From Phycisphaerales bacterium (GTDB taxonomy: Bacteria; Planctomycetota; Phycisphaerae; Phycisphaerales; UBA1924), in assembly GCA_019744815.1 (NCBI GenBank), contig JAIEUA010000008.1, positions 310,001 to 374,000 of the forward strand: a stretch of DNA of 64,000 nt, read 5' to 3'. Both the position numbers and the translations under genes were made by a program. Position 1 is the first letter of the stretch. The number at the start of each line of letters is the position of its first letter. Positions 45,701 through 53,116 of the stretch are shown one piece after another. Below the pieces are notes generated by a model, which worked only from the letters and a program-made list of their open reading frames with translations, had not been told where the DNA came from and searched no databases.

Positions 45701-46140
45701 TCGGCTTCGATCGCCTCTCCGGCGCTGCCGTGAAGCGGCTCGACGGGGAGCTCCGCGTTGGGCTTCCGACCGGCTTCTATCCATCGCCCAGCGACCGCTT
45801 CGCCGTGGTGTCGGGCGCGACGGTCACCGGACAGTTCTTCAAGGTCACGCCACCGCCCGGGTATCAGGCCGAGGTGGAGTACGAGGCCGACGCTGCGTAC
45901 GTCCGGCTCGCCAAGCTCTGCCCCGGCGACATGGACGCGAACGGCGTCGTGGATGACGCGGACTTCCAGTACTTCGTTCGTGCGTACAACGTTCTGTCCT
46001 GCTCCGACGTCACGATGCCCATCGCGGCGGGCGACGATCGACCGAATCGCTGCTTCGGCGACATGAACCGCGACCGCATCGTCGACGACGCGGACTTCAT
46101 GTTGTTTGCCGCCGGGTACGACGCGCTGTTGTGCCCTTGA
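42799..46140 (+). CDS. Secreted repeat protein, autotransporter-passenger-like, dockerin-like C-terminus (paralogue)
   Basis: 1113 residues. Signal peptide (about 1-28), then GVWNSANNWQPANTPDNPNE, the same lead as the 18510-21566 protein. Repeats start RGVGRLIGP, RGRGRLGGDF, HGLGSIAGRF, AGSGRLAGRI and a terminal AGNGRVGGAV; each is followed by an acidic turn such as ADDPF(R/G)G and a beta segment with IRxSxIxG. Thus four full repeats plus one closing unit, like its paralogue. The end runs through LDGELRVGLP into the paired module (about 1042-1113) with a widened linker (MPIAAGDDRPNRC) and LLCP. No beta-barrel. Likely surface fibre or adhesin. Start ATG 42799 with GGGAGG 5 bases ahead; ATG 42805 is an alternative. 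Confidence 0.82.
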   Translation: MLMNAFRAARLMGAAGLACAAIGVDADAQVIQWAQSAPGVWNSANNWQPANTPDNPNETAVIPFGASFFIQISSNTSYRIAALQMPLAGPTLNVLSGSTLTLTQPSLIESTVLLNGVNPTNQATLAVETFNGLPLSVTGSGQVVLGGSSANMSFATLSAPGNAPASWGQNLTIRGVGRLIGPHIVRGRIWTDVQGGTIDIDGASLLGEGVGRIDADLGDVFVSDNAQVSGFQMTAGPSSRFRFNGANQTSSTVLVSNSVISGFSLVESNQLALSNTTISGTLSVPGSSSLRFRGSSATLNGLCAVSSTGSFSGGVVVFDDPVSVQGTGDFLLQTSTDVLTLSTVNNSPATFGPGIRVRGRGRLGGDFNLAGSILADDPFRGLLEIRTSTINGVGANAQINATTGILAINDADVNNARITISPGSELRLGTPGFGAQVFNNVEIEGNVIAFSNQNVFNRSSINGVLTIRPGARATATVMPFDLEGQIRVNDNFSNSQTSFTFEQSGTMTGSGRVLLEGNPQNTSSAVFGTGTNVQVSLPSGLSVHGLGSIAGRFEIGGEFVADDPFGGELSIRGSVITGRPGARMRATSGDLVITEGSVITGVPLISEGGLIRISLPNFGSAPNLNELSISGRSRFEGGTIPVNNVPLSGEIEVRGGATLRVIGTNQTVDGLMRINPLSTTTTAALTFDQSASLSGQAQIRLSAPPLTPEFALVSGPANGTLSIGRDVVIAGSGRLAGRIALAGLLRADDPLRGTLDVRSPLLSRTGDGRLEIVDANASLTDCVVSGMPISGVGLGELRTSAGTGTTTQLLNLPVDSRFVAFSGTTVLANTTVKRGLDIRPGAVVRVLGTPFRCEGNIIVNSFGSSTAASLQFDQSTTLTGAGTLVLGSSALGVESAAVSMPSAASQLVLPASRALAGNGRVGGAVTLGGEINPFSPVQAFPVGQIEFSGAECKLIRSSVYLADIVDAFGFDRLSGAAVKRLDGELRVGLPTGFYPSPSDRFAVVSGATVTGQFFKVTPPPGYQAEVEYEADAAYVRLAKLCPGDMDANGVVDDADFQYFVRAYNVLSCSDVTMPIAAGDDRPNRCFGDMNRDRIVDDADFMLFAAGYDALLCP

Positions 46141-46194
46141 TTCCGGTCTTGCGGGCTTCGAGATTCCGTCGTCCGTATAGTGCGGCTTCCCTGC

Positions 46195-46203
46195 AAGGAG
46201 GTG
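46195..46203 (+). promoter_or_regulatory. Strong ribosome site deciding a GTG start
   Basis: AAGGAGGTG lies four to six bases before GTG 46207. This nearly perfect anti-16S match, together with the following signal peptide, fixes the start although ATG 46180 is in frame further upstream. Confidence 0.8.
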
Positions 46204-46206
46204 TCC

Positions 46207-46953
46207 GTGGCACGTTGCGCACTGGTTGGTGTCGTTCTTGTCGTGATGCCGGTGATGTTGCTTCCCGTGAACGCGAACGCACAGAACCTGCTCTCCAACG
46301 GCGGCTTCGAGCAAGGCCCGACCAACGTGGGTCCGTTTCTCCCCCTGAACCCCGGGGCGCTCGACATCGACCATTGGAGGGTGACCCGGGGGCAGATCGA
46401 TCTGATCGAGTCGGCGTGGATCTCGGCCGAGGGTTCGCGGTCGCTCGACCTTGACGGCTCACCCGGCTCAGGAGGAATCTCGCAGACCTTTGCCACGACG
46501 CCGAACCGCGACTACACCGTTTCGTTCTTCTTCGCCGGCAACGGCGGGACGCCGCCCGCGATCAAGACCATCTGGGTGACCGCGGCCGGCGCGTCGGCGA
46601 GTGCGCAGTTCGACACCACCGGCACGTCCTACACCAACATGAAGTGGCGGCAGATCATCTGGGGCTTTCGCGCCGTGGCCGCCTCAACCACCATTGAGTT
46701 CTACAGCGGCGATCCGGTGGGCTTCGGCGGACCCGGTTTGGACAACGTCGTGGTGCGGCCGGCCTCGTGCGTGTGCGATCTGAACTACGACGCGGTCGTC
46801 AACGATGCCGATTTCTCGATCTTCGCGATCGCGTACGACCAACTGCTCTGTCCAGGGATCACTTGTTCGGGGGACTTCAACTTCGACGGCCTCGTCGACG
46901 ACGCGGACTTCAGTCTCTTCGCCGTGGCGTACGACGAGCTGTTGTGTCCCTGA
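46207..46953 (+). CDS. Secreted choice-of-anchor-C/DUF642-like protein with dockerin-like C-terminus
   Basis: 248 residues. Signal peptide MARCALVGVVLVVMPVMLLP... to about Ala26. The body matches the DUF642/choice-of-anchor C pattern: NLLSNGGFEQGP at the mature start, IDHWRVTRGQIDLIE, EGSRSLDLDGSPGSGGISQT, YTVSFFFAGN and GPGLDNVVV. Proteins of this fold are galactose-binding-like sandwiches that bind wall sugars in plants; the bacterial role is open. The paired module (about 192-248) has a short linker (LLCPGITCSGDF) with four Cys, ending LLCP, and one loop with Asn for Asp (VVNDADF). GTG start, fourth upstream neighbour being the large repeat protein. Confidence 0.8.
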   Translation: MARCALVGVVLVVMPVMLLPVNANAQNLLSNGGFEQGPTNVGPFLPLNPGALDIDHWRVTRGQIDLIESAWISAEGSRSLDLDGSPGSGGISQTFATTPNRDYTVSFFFAGNGGTPPAIKTIWVTAAGASASAQFDTTGTSYTNMKWRQIIWGFRAVAASTTIEFYSGDPVGFGGPGLDNVVVRPASCVCDLNYDAVVNDADFSIFAIAYDQLLCPGITCSGDFNFDGLVDDADFSLFAVAYDELLCP

Positions 46954-47056
46954 ACCCCGAGATTCATGGTCCCAGAACCGTTTCTGCACCCTTGACCGTT
47001 CGAGTACGCTTCTTGTTGCGCGTGGCCTGGATGCGGCGGGCTCAGGAGGTACGACG

Positions 47057-47812
47057 ATGGCGAAGCGATTCGGATTTCTGGCAACTCTCGGGGCATCGGC
47101 CACGACCGCTTTGGGGGCCAACATCCCCATGTTCAACTCCAGCTTTGAGTTGCCGGTGATGGCCCCGGGCGGATTTACGATAGCCGTGCCGCCGGGCTGG
47201 GTGTCGCTGAGCCCGGCGGTCACCATGGGGGTGTGGAATCCGCAGACCTGGAACGCCTACACCCCCGACAAGTACGTCGGCGCCCAGATCGGGTACATCA
47301 ACGAGGGCAAGCTCGAGAAGCGGATGCCCTCGGTCATCAAGGGCAACAGCACGTGGGCGCTGCGTTGGAAGGTTGGGCGCCGCCCCGGGTTCAACGGCGG
47401 TCTCACGATCAAGTTTTATGCGGGCGATATCTTGATGGGTCAGCAGATGGACACACTCGCCTCGCTGCCGCCGGACGGCACGTTCGCTGAGCGTTCGATC
47501 GAGTTCTCGGTTCCCGCCGACAGCCCTGCGATCGGCCTGCCGGTGCTGTTCACGCTCGAGAAGACGATCGGGTCGCAGGCCAACTTCGACGACTTCCGGC
47601 TGGAGTCCTCCGACCCCGGTCCGGCGTGTCCGGCGGATCTGAACGAAGATCAGGCCGTCACCGACGAAGACTTCAGCCTGTTCGCAAACCGCTACGACCT
47701 GGTCTTCGCCGAGCCCGACGGCAAGGGCGATCTGAACTTTGACGCGTTCGTCGACGACCAAGACTTCCAGCTCTTCATCGTGCAGTACAACATCCTCGAG
47801 TGCCCGCAGTAG
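47057..47812 (+). CDS. Secreted sandwich-domain protein with dockerin-like C-terminus
   Basis: 251 residues. Short signal peptide MAKRFGFLATLGASATTALGA. The mature protein begins NIPMFNSSFELPVMAPGGF, PPGWVSLSP, GVWNPQ and GYINEG, the lead of a galactose-binding-like family common among proteins with sorting C-termini (PEP-CTERM type) in other bacteria. The rest alternates strands and ends NFDDFRLESS before the module (about 195-251). This copy has only the first and last Cys; the middle pair is replaced (YDLVFAEPDGKGDL), and it ends ECPQ. ATG 47057 has CAGGAGGT six bases ahead. Confidence 0.8.
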   Translation: MAKRFGFLATLGASATTALGANIPMFNSSFELPVMAPGGFTIAVPPGWVSLSPAVTMGVWNPQTWNAYTPDKYVGAQIGYINEGKLEKRMPSVIKGNSTWALRWKVGRRPGFNGGLTIKFYAGDILMGQQMDTLASLPPDGTFAERSIEFSVPADSPAIGLPVLFTLEKTIGSQANFDDFRLESSDPGPACPADLNEDQAVTDEDFSLFANRYDLVFAEPDGKGDLNFDAFVDDQDFQLFIVQYNILECPQ

Positions 47813-47967
47813 GACCCCGGGGGCTTTGGTCGACGCGCCGTGCCGCACGTCCGAGAATCTACGGATGTGCTGTTTTTGTCTTTCATCAGCGAGGAAGGCT
47901 TGGTGGGTGAAGCGTTCTCGCGGAGAATCGGTGTTCTTCTGAAAGGGCAAAGTCAAAGGAGATTGTG

Positions 47968-49377
47968 ATGAGGGGCGAGTGCTTGAAGGTGTGTGCCGCA
48001 GTCGCGGCGGTGTCCGCGGCGGTTTCTTTCGCATCGGCGGGGATCACCTACTACGGCGTGCCGCCGATCCGGTGGGGCTTGGTGGGCGGCGCGATCGGGG
48101 TCGGCAACTGCACCATCGAGTCCTTTGAAGACGTGAATCTCGAACCGGGGCTGCAGGTGTTGTGGGAGTCGCCCGCGGGGAACGTGGGGCCCACGAGCAC
48201 CCTGCCGCAGACGTTCAATCCCTCGACCGAGGACGCGTTCGGCAACGCATTCGTTGGCGGCAACTACGACGGTGCCAATTGCCTGATCAACGTTCGCACC
48301 AACCGCACCTTCAATTACAACTCATCCACAAACTACGGCGACGTGACGTTCCTCTTCAATCCGCCGATCAAGTACTTCGGCGTGAGCTTGCACCAGGCCG
48401 ACCTCTCGCCCCGCGTCTTCATCAACGGCGTCGAGAAGGGCACGGTTCAAGCCCTCACCGGGCTTCCGCCGGGCGGTTTCAAGACTGGCTACATCCTGAT
48501 CAAGGCCGACGGCGCGGACACCATCTCCTCGGTGAAGTTCAAGAACGGTCTGAATCCGTCCGGAGATGGGTTCACCTTCGACCATCTCGCCTTCAGCACC
48601 GAGGCCAACCCGACGTTCATCGCCCAGGGTTTCAAGCCCACCGAGTGGGGCATCGACGACTCGACTCTCGGTGTCGCCGGCGCTTCGATCGAGGACTTCG
48701 AGGACACGGCGCTTGTTCCCGGCCTGAGCATCGCCTGGGAGGCCCCCGCGGGAGACGTCGGTCCTGCCACCGTGCTCCCGCGTGTCTTCAACCCCAACAC
48801 CGATGACCCGTTCGGCACGGCGTTCATCGGCGGCAACTGGGACGGCGTCCGGTGCCTCGTCAGCGCCCGCGGCAACCAATCGTTCAACTACACCGCGGGT
48901 TCGAACTGGGGCGACGTGGTGCTCAACTTCGATCCGCCGCAGCGGCGGGTGGGCTTCAGCGTCCAGCAGATGGATCAGGCGACACGCCTCGTGATCAACG
49001 GCCGCGACGCCGGCGACTTCAGCGGTATCTCGAATCTCAGCTTCAACGGCGCCCGCCAGGGTTACGTCCGCCTCGATGCCAAGGCTGGGTCGCGCATCTC
49101 TAGCGTGCGGTTCGCGAACGGCCGCGCCGGGTCCTTCGGCGACGGTCTGGCCATCGATCACGTCGCCTTTGGCGGCGGATGCCCGCAGGATCTCAACGGC
49201 GACACCTTCGTCGATGATCTCGACTTCCAGATCTTCGTGCTCGCGTACAACATCCTGGACTGTGCCGATCCCGGCATGCCGGTCGACTGTCCGGCGGACA
49301 TGAACCTGGACGGCGTGGTGGACGATCGCGACTTCCTGATCTTTGTCATCGGGTACAACGCCGTGCTCTGTCCGTGA
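47968..49377 (+). CDS. Secreted tandem-duplicated domain protein with dockerin-like C-terminus
   Basis: 469 residues. Signal peptide (1 to about 24, ending ASAGI). Two copies of a domain of about 190 residues follow: (I/A)GVGNCTIESFED / LGVAGASIEDFED, WESPAGNVGP / WEAPAGDVGP, TFNPSTEDAFGNAF / VFNPNTDDPFGTAF, GGNYDG / GGNWDG, FNYNSSTNYGDV / FNYTAGSNWGDV and DHLAF / DHVAF. The copies lie at about 36-212 and 225-400. This looks like a lectin-type sandwich. The paired module (about 404-469) has four Cys and LLCP-like end (VLCP). Start: ATG 47968 seven bases after AAAGGAG; GTG 47965 is also possible. The stop overlaps the next gene's GTG. Confidence 0.82.
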   Translation: MRGECLKVCAAVAAVSAAVSFASAGITYYGVPPIRWGLVGGAIGVGNCTIESFEDVNLEPGLQVLWESPAGNVGPTSTLPQTFNPSTEDAFGNAFVGGNYDGANCLINVRTNRTFNYNSSTNYGDVTFLFNPPIKYFGVSLHQADLSPRVFINGVEKGTVQALTGLPPGGFKTGYILIKADGADTISSVKFKNGLNPSGDGFTFDHLAFSTEANPTFIAQGFKPTEWGIDDSTLGVAGASIEDFEDTALVPGLSIAWEAPAGDVGPATVLPRVFNPNTDDPFGTAFIGGNWDGVRCLVSARGNQSFNYTAGSNWGDVVLNFDPPQRRVGFSVQQMDQATRLVINGRDAGDFSGISNLSFNGARQGYVRLDAKAGSRISSVRFANGRAGSFGDGLAIDHVAFGGGCPQDLNGDTFVDDLDFQIFVLAYNILDCADPGMPVDCPADMNLDGVVDDRDFLIFVIGYNAVLCP

Positions 49378-50183
49378 GCGACGAGCCCCAGAAAGTGAAA
49401 CGCATGCGATATCGGATTCTCGCGACCATGCTGGCCGTCCTGGGAACTCACGCCGCTGCGTCGGCGGCCGATCGGGTGTATCTCAGTGACTTCCTGGGCG
49501 TCTCCATTGGCTCGGCCGCGACAGCGGCGAACCCGCCGTTCACCGCCATTCTCAACGGGGCCATCCCCTACGGCTTCGGGGCCGACTGCCCGGGCAACTT
49601 CGCATCCAGCAAGATCACCCTCTTCTCAGCCGGTGCGTTCGAGAAAGGCATCGGTCAGCACCCGTTCCAGTTCGGTGAGAAGACGATCACATTCAGCCTC
49701 CCCGCGCTTCGGGTCGCGACCACCCGCGATCTCGCGGTCTTTCAGGCCGTCGTCGGGGTCGACTTCACATCCGCGACCGAAACCACTGGCGGGTTCTTCA
49801 ACGTCTATGTGGACGGGGTGCTCAAGCGCACAGCGGAGATCACGGGAAAGTCCGTTCCTCCGATCGAGGTCAATGTCAGCGTGCTTGGCGCGTCGACTCT
49901 GACGCTCGGCACCGTGACCCGCGGCAACTTTCAGTCCAACCATCTCTGCTGGGGCGGGGCGTGGGTGACGCTCGACGGCGGGCCTTGTGCGGCGGATGTC
50001 AACGGCGACCGCCTCGTCGATGACGCTGATTTCACGATCTTTGCAGGCGCGTACAACATTCTCGATTGTGCGGACCCAGCCATGCCGTTGGGTTGCCCCG
50101 CCGACCTGAATAAAGACTCGTTGGTCGACGATCTCGATTTTCAGCTCTTCGCGGTGGCGTACGACGCTTTGCTTTGTCCGTGA
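49374..50183 (+). CDS. Secreted NPCBM-like protein with dockerin-like C-terminus
   Basis: 269 residues from GTG 49374, which overlaps the previous stop (GTGA); ATG 49404 starts directly at the signal peptide (MRYRILATMLAVL) and is equally possible. The body resembles the NPCBM/NEW2 carbohydrate-binding module: FEKGIGQHPFQFG, ITFSLPAL, FQAVVGVDF, FNVYVDGVLKRTAEI, IEVNVSVLGASTLTL and NHLCWGGAWVTL, in the family's order (about 75-200). The paired module (about 204-269) has four Cys and ends LLCP. Probably binds a polysaccharide. Translational coupling with the tandem-domain protein suggests matching amounts of both. Confidence 0.8.
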   Translation: MSDEPQKVKRMRYRILATMLAVLGTHAAASAADRVYLSDFLGVSIGSAATAANPPFTAILNGAIPYGFGADCPGNFASSKITLFSAGAFEKGIGQHPFQFGEKTITFSLPALRVATTRDLAVFQAVVGVDFTSATETTGGFFNVYVDGVLKRTAEITGKSVPPIEVNVSVLGASTLTLGTVTRGNFQSNHLCWGGAWVTLDGGPCAADVNGDRLVDDADFTIFAGAYNILDCADPAMPLGCPADLNKDSLVDDLDFQLFAVAYDALLCP

Positions 50184-50252
50184 TCGCGGCTCGTGCTTCG
50201 GTCGTTTGTGTCGGTTGTGTCGTTCTGGGGTTCATTCACTTTGAGGGAATGC

Positions 50253-52976
50253 ATGCGTCACCCGGCTGGTCTTTCGCCGTTGATCCGTTCTCGCCGCGGA
50301 GTCGGGCTCGCCGTTGCGGCGGGCTCGTGTGTCGCGCTCTCCGCGCTCGCCGGGCCGCAGACGTTCACCCTGACCGGCACGGCGCCGGGGGATACCTTCA
50401 ACTTCTTCCGGGCCGTGAACTTCGATGCCTCGCGCATCGCGGCGTCTGGTGCGCCGGGAATCGGGTTCAACGGGCGAGCCACGCTCAAGAACTTCAACGC
50501 GGCTGTTCCGCCGTTCTCGCTGGGGGTCGCTCCGGGCGCCACGTTCAGCGATGCGGACCACATCACCGGCGACGGTCTGATCGTCTTCGGACGAGGCAGC
50601 ACGGGCGCATGGGTGTACGCGCTGCCCGGTCCCATCGTGACGCTCGCGGGCGGATCACTCACCGATATCTCGCGCGACGGCACCCGCAAGCTTTGGAACG
50701 GTTTCGTGTCGCCCGGGCGACAGGTGAACGCCGGCCCGATCACGCTTCTGCCAAACGTCAGCCCGTTCCTTTCGCAGACGCGTGCGGTCGCAATCTCGCC
50801 CGACGGCGATCAGGTGGTCGGCTATGGCCGCAACGTGATCCCGGGCGGCGGCTACGGCGATCCCGACATCGTGCAGGAGTCTGCGGCGGTCTGGAACGCG
50901 GGCACCAACACCTGGACACAGTTGGGAGTGCTCGCGGGCGAGAAGAGCCGTGCGATTCGCATCTCTGAGGACGGCTCGGTGATCGTCGGCGAGTCCGACG
51001 CGAACACGCCCTCGTTCTCGCTCGTCACACGGGCGTGGGTGAAAACCGGCGCGGGGCCGCTCGTTGATCTCACCGCGCCGATCAGCGAGGAACTCGAGGG
51101 CCGCATTCTGGACATGTCCGACAACGGGTCGGTGGTTCTTATGACCGTCGGCGGCGTGGCGTATCTGTGGGACGCCGTGAGCGGATCACGCCGGGTGGAC
51201 GAGGTTCTGGAAGCGCTGAATCATCTGCCGCGGAATCTGAGCCTCATTTCGTATGAGGCACTCTCCGGCGACGGGCGATTTGTCGCCGGCGACGCGGTGA
51301 CCAGTGGTGGGGATGTCATCGCCTTTGCCGCCCCGATCGTGGACTCTTGCTTTGTTCCCACCGGCGGCCTGCCCGATTCGGCGGAGCTGCTGGTCAACAC
51401 CGGCGGCATTGTGCCGGGACTTCCCGGTCCGACCGTGGGCGACATCCAGAGCGCGTCGAGCGGCGAGGGCGGGACGGTGTCGATCCAGCTCTCTGCCGCG
51501 GGCAATCCGGTGCTGCTCTCGGGCGTGCCCGGCTTCACACTCGGGCCGATCTGCACGATCGGTGGGGCGTCACCGGTGGCGGGCGAGACCTTTGGTTCCG
51601 TCGGTTCGGGCACGTCGAGGTTCGGTGAGAACGCGGGCTTCATGGGCCAACTCAACCCGTCCGTGACCCAAGGCATCTTCCTCGGATCACCCGTGGGCGG
51701 AGTCTCGATGTTTGCCCGCTCGGGCGACCCGGCACCGGGGACCCCGGGGACGTACACATTCTCGCCCTTCGGCGTGCCGCTGTTCAACAACATCGGCGAG
51801 ACGGTCTTCTTCTCCGGCCTCTCGAGCGGCGGGTTTCTCTTCTTCTCCGGGGCACCGGGCGCGGTCGCGCCGGTGTTCATCAATCCGGCGACGCGAGCGG
51901 AGTTTCCAGCGGGCGCGGGCTTCACAACTCCGACGCTCCTGGGGCTGAACGACAAGGGTCAGATTCTGCTGACCGAGACGGTGTCGCACCCGAGCGTGCC
52001 GCCGGACGCCGACGAGGTGCTCATGGTCCGCATCCCGGAATCGAACTCGTCATGGATCCGCTTCGCGGAGGGACGCCAGGCCCCGGGCCGGGCGGCGGGT
52101 GTGGTGTTCGGGCCGCTCTCGAACGGGGTTGACACTGAGTTTGATCGCAACGGGCGGATCGCGTTCATCAACACACCGACGGACGGTGTGACAGGTTTGT
52201 TCGTCGAGTCGGACGTGGGGCTGGCCTCGCTGCTCGACGTGGGCGACGAGCTGCCGGGTGTTCCGGGTTCGACGGTGACGTTCTTCAACGGGTTCGCCCT
52301 CGACGACCGCCGCGGCATTGTCGTGAGCCTGGACTACTCCCTCGGCGGCGAGACCTACCGCGCCGCCTGGGCATCGGGAACCGCAGGCGAGAATCCCCGC
52401 CTGCTCGTCAAGAGCGGCGATCGCGCCCCGGACGTCTATCCGTGCGGCGAGATTGATTCCGTCAGCGTTGTTGCTTCCAACCGCAACCAGCAGACGCTGC
52501 TGCGTGTGACCCTCCGCGGGAACACCTACGGTATTGACGACGCGGTGCTGTATCTGCACGACCGCCATCGCGGCCTGGTCAAGATCGCTCAGAACGGCCG
52601 CGCGTTCGACGGCGCCCCCGGGGATTTGCGGATCGTCAATCGATTCTCGCCCCTGTCCGCCTCGTCGAGTTCGCCAAGCAGCGGCCGACCGCAGTGGCTG
52701 GACCATGTCGGGAACGTGCTCACGATCCTCGAATACACCGACGGCACCGAGTCGGTGGCGCGGGTCCGGGTGAAGCCCGCCGCGTTCTCGTGCCCCTCGG
52801 ACTTCAACAACGACGGACTCGTGGACGATCTCGACTTCCAGATCTTTGCGGGCGCCTACAACGACCTCGTCGTTCCCCCTGCCGACGGCGTGTGCGATAT
52901 CAACGCCGATGGCCTGGTGGATGATGTGGACTTCACGATCTTCGCTCCGGCCTATGACGAGCTGTTGTGCCCGTAA
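50253..52976 (+). CDS. Secreted HAF- plus NxxGxxAF-type repeat protein with dockerin-like C-terminus
   Basis: 907 residues. N-terminal signal with RSRRGVGLAVAAGSCVALSALAG. The first third has repeats of the HAF/autotransporter sort (ISRDGTRKLW, ISPDGDQVVGYGRN, ISEDGSVIVGESDA, MSDNGSVVLM, LSGDGRFVAGDA), the later part repeats of the NxxGxxAF kind (NNIGETVFFSGL, NDKGQILLTE, DRNGRIAFINT). Two propeller-like halves are thus joined in one chain. The paired module (about 843-907) lacks the second Cys (NDLVVPPADGVCDIN) but keeps the other three, leaving one cysteine unpaired unless it is reduced or partnered elsewhere. ATG 50253 follows GAGGG. Function unknown. Confidence 0.8.
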   Translation: MRHPAGLSPLIRSRRGVGLAVAAGSCVALSALAGPQTFTLTGTAPGDTFNFFRAVNFDASRIAASGAPGIGFNGRATLKNFNAAVPPFSLGVAPGATFSDADHITGDGLIVFGRGSTGAWVYALPGPIVTLAGGSLTDISRDGTRKLWNGFVSPGRQVNAGPITLLPNVSPFLSQTRAVAISPDGDQVVGYGRNVIPGGGYGDPDIVQESAAVWNAGTNTWTQLGVLAGEKSRAIRISEDGSVIVGESDANTPSFSLVTRAWVKTGAGPLVDLTAPISEELEGRILDMSDNGSVVLMTVGGVAYLWDAVSGSRRVDEVLEALNHLPRNLSLISYEALSGDGRFVAGDAVTSGGDVIAFAAPIVDSCFVPTGGLPDSAELLVNTGGIVPGLPGPTVGDIQSASSGEGGTVSIQLSAAGNPVLLSGVPGFTLGPICTIGGASPVAGETFGSVGSGTSRFGENAGFMGQLNPSVTQGIFLGSPVGGVSMFARSGDPAPGTPGTYTFSPFGVPLFNNIGETVFFSGLSSGGFLFFSGAPGAVAPVFINPATRAEFPAGAGFTTPTLLGLNDKGQILLTETVSHPSVPPDADEVLMVRIPESNSSWIRFAEGRQAPGRAAGVVFGPLSNGVDTEFDRNGRIAFINTPTDGVTGLFVESDVGLASLLDVGDELPGVPGSTVTFFNGFALDDRRGIVVSLDYSLGGETYRAAWASGTAGENPRLLVKSGDRAPDVYPCGEIDSVSVVASNRNQQTLLRVTLRGNTYGIDDAVLYLHDRHRGLVKIAQNGRAFDGAPGDLRIVNRFSPLSASSSSPSSGRPQWLDHVGNVLTILEYTDGTESVARVRVKPAAFSCPSDFNNDGLVDDLDFQIFAGAYNDLVVPPADGVCDINADGLVDDVDFTIFAPAYDELLCP

Positions 52977-53116
52977 GCGGATCGCGATTGGGATCGGGAC
53001 GACCGTTGTTCTCGGACCGTCGACTTCGCGTGAAAACCCACGTCGCGCTTGAATCATGATCGCCGCTCGGTGAAACTACGGACCTGCCGCAAGCCGCGGC
53101 AACCGGAGAGCTTCCC

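Noticed and set aside
18510..46140. Beta-rich repeat proteins as candidate cohesins for the dockerin-like module
   Set aside because: No cohesin motif seen, and both proteins themselves carry the module and passenger-type repeats.
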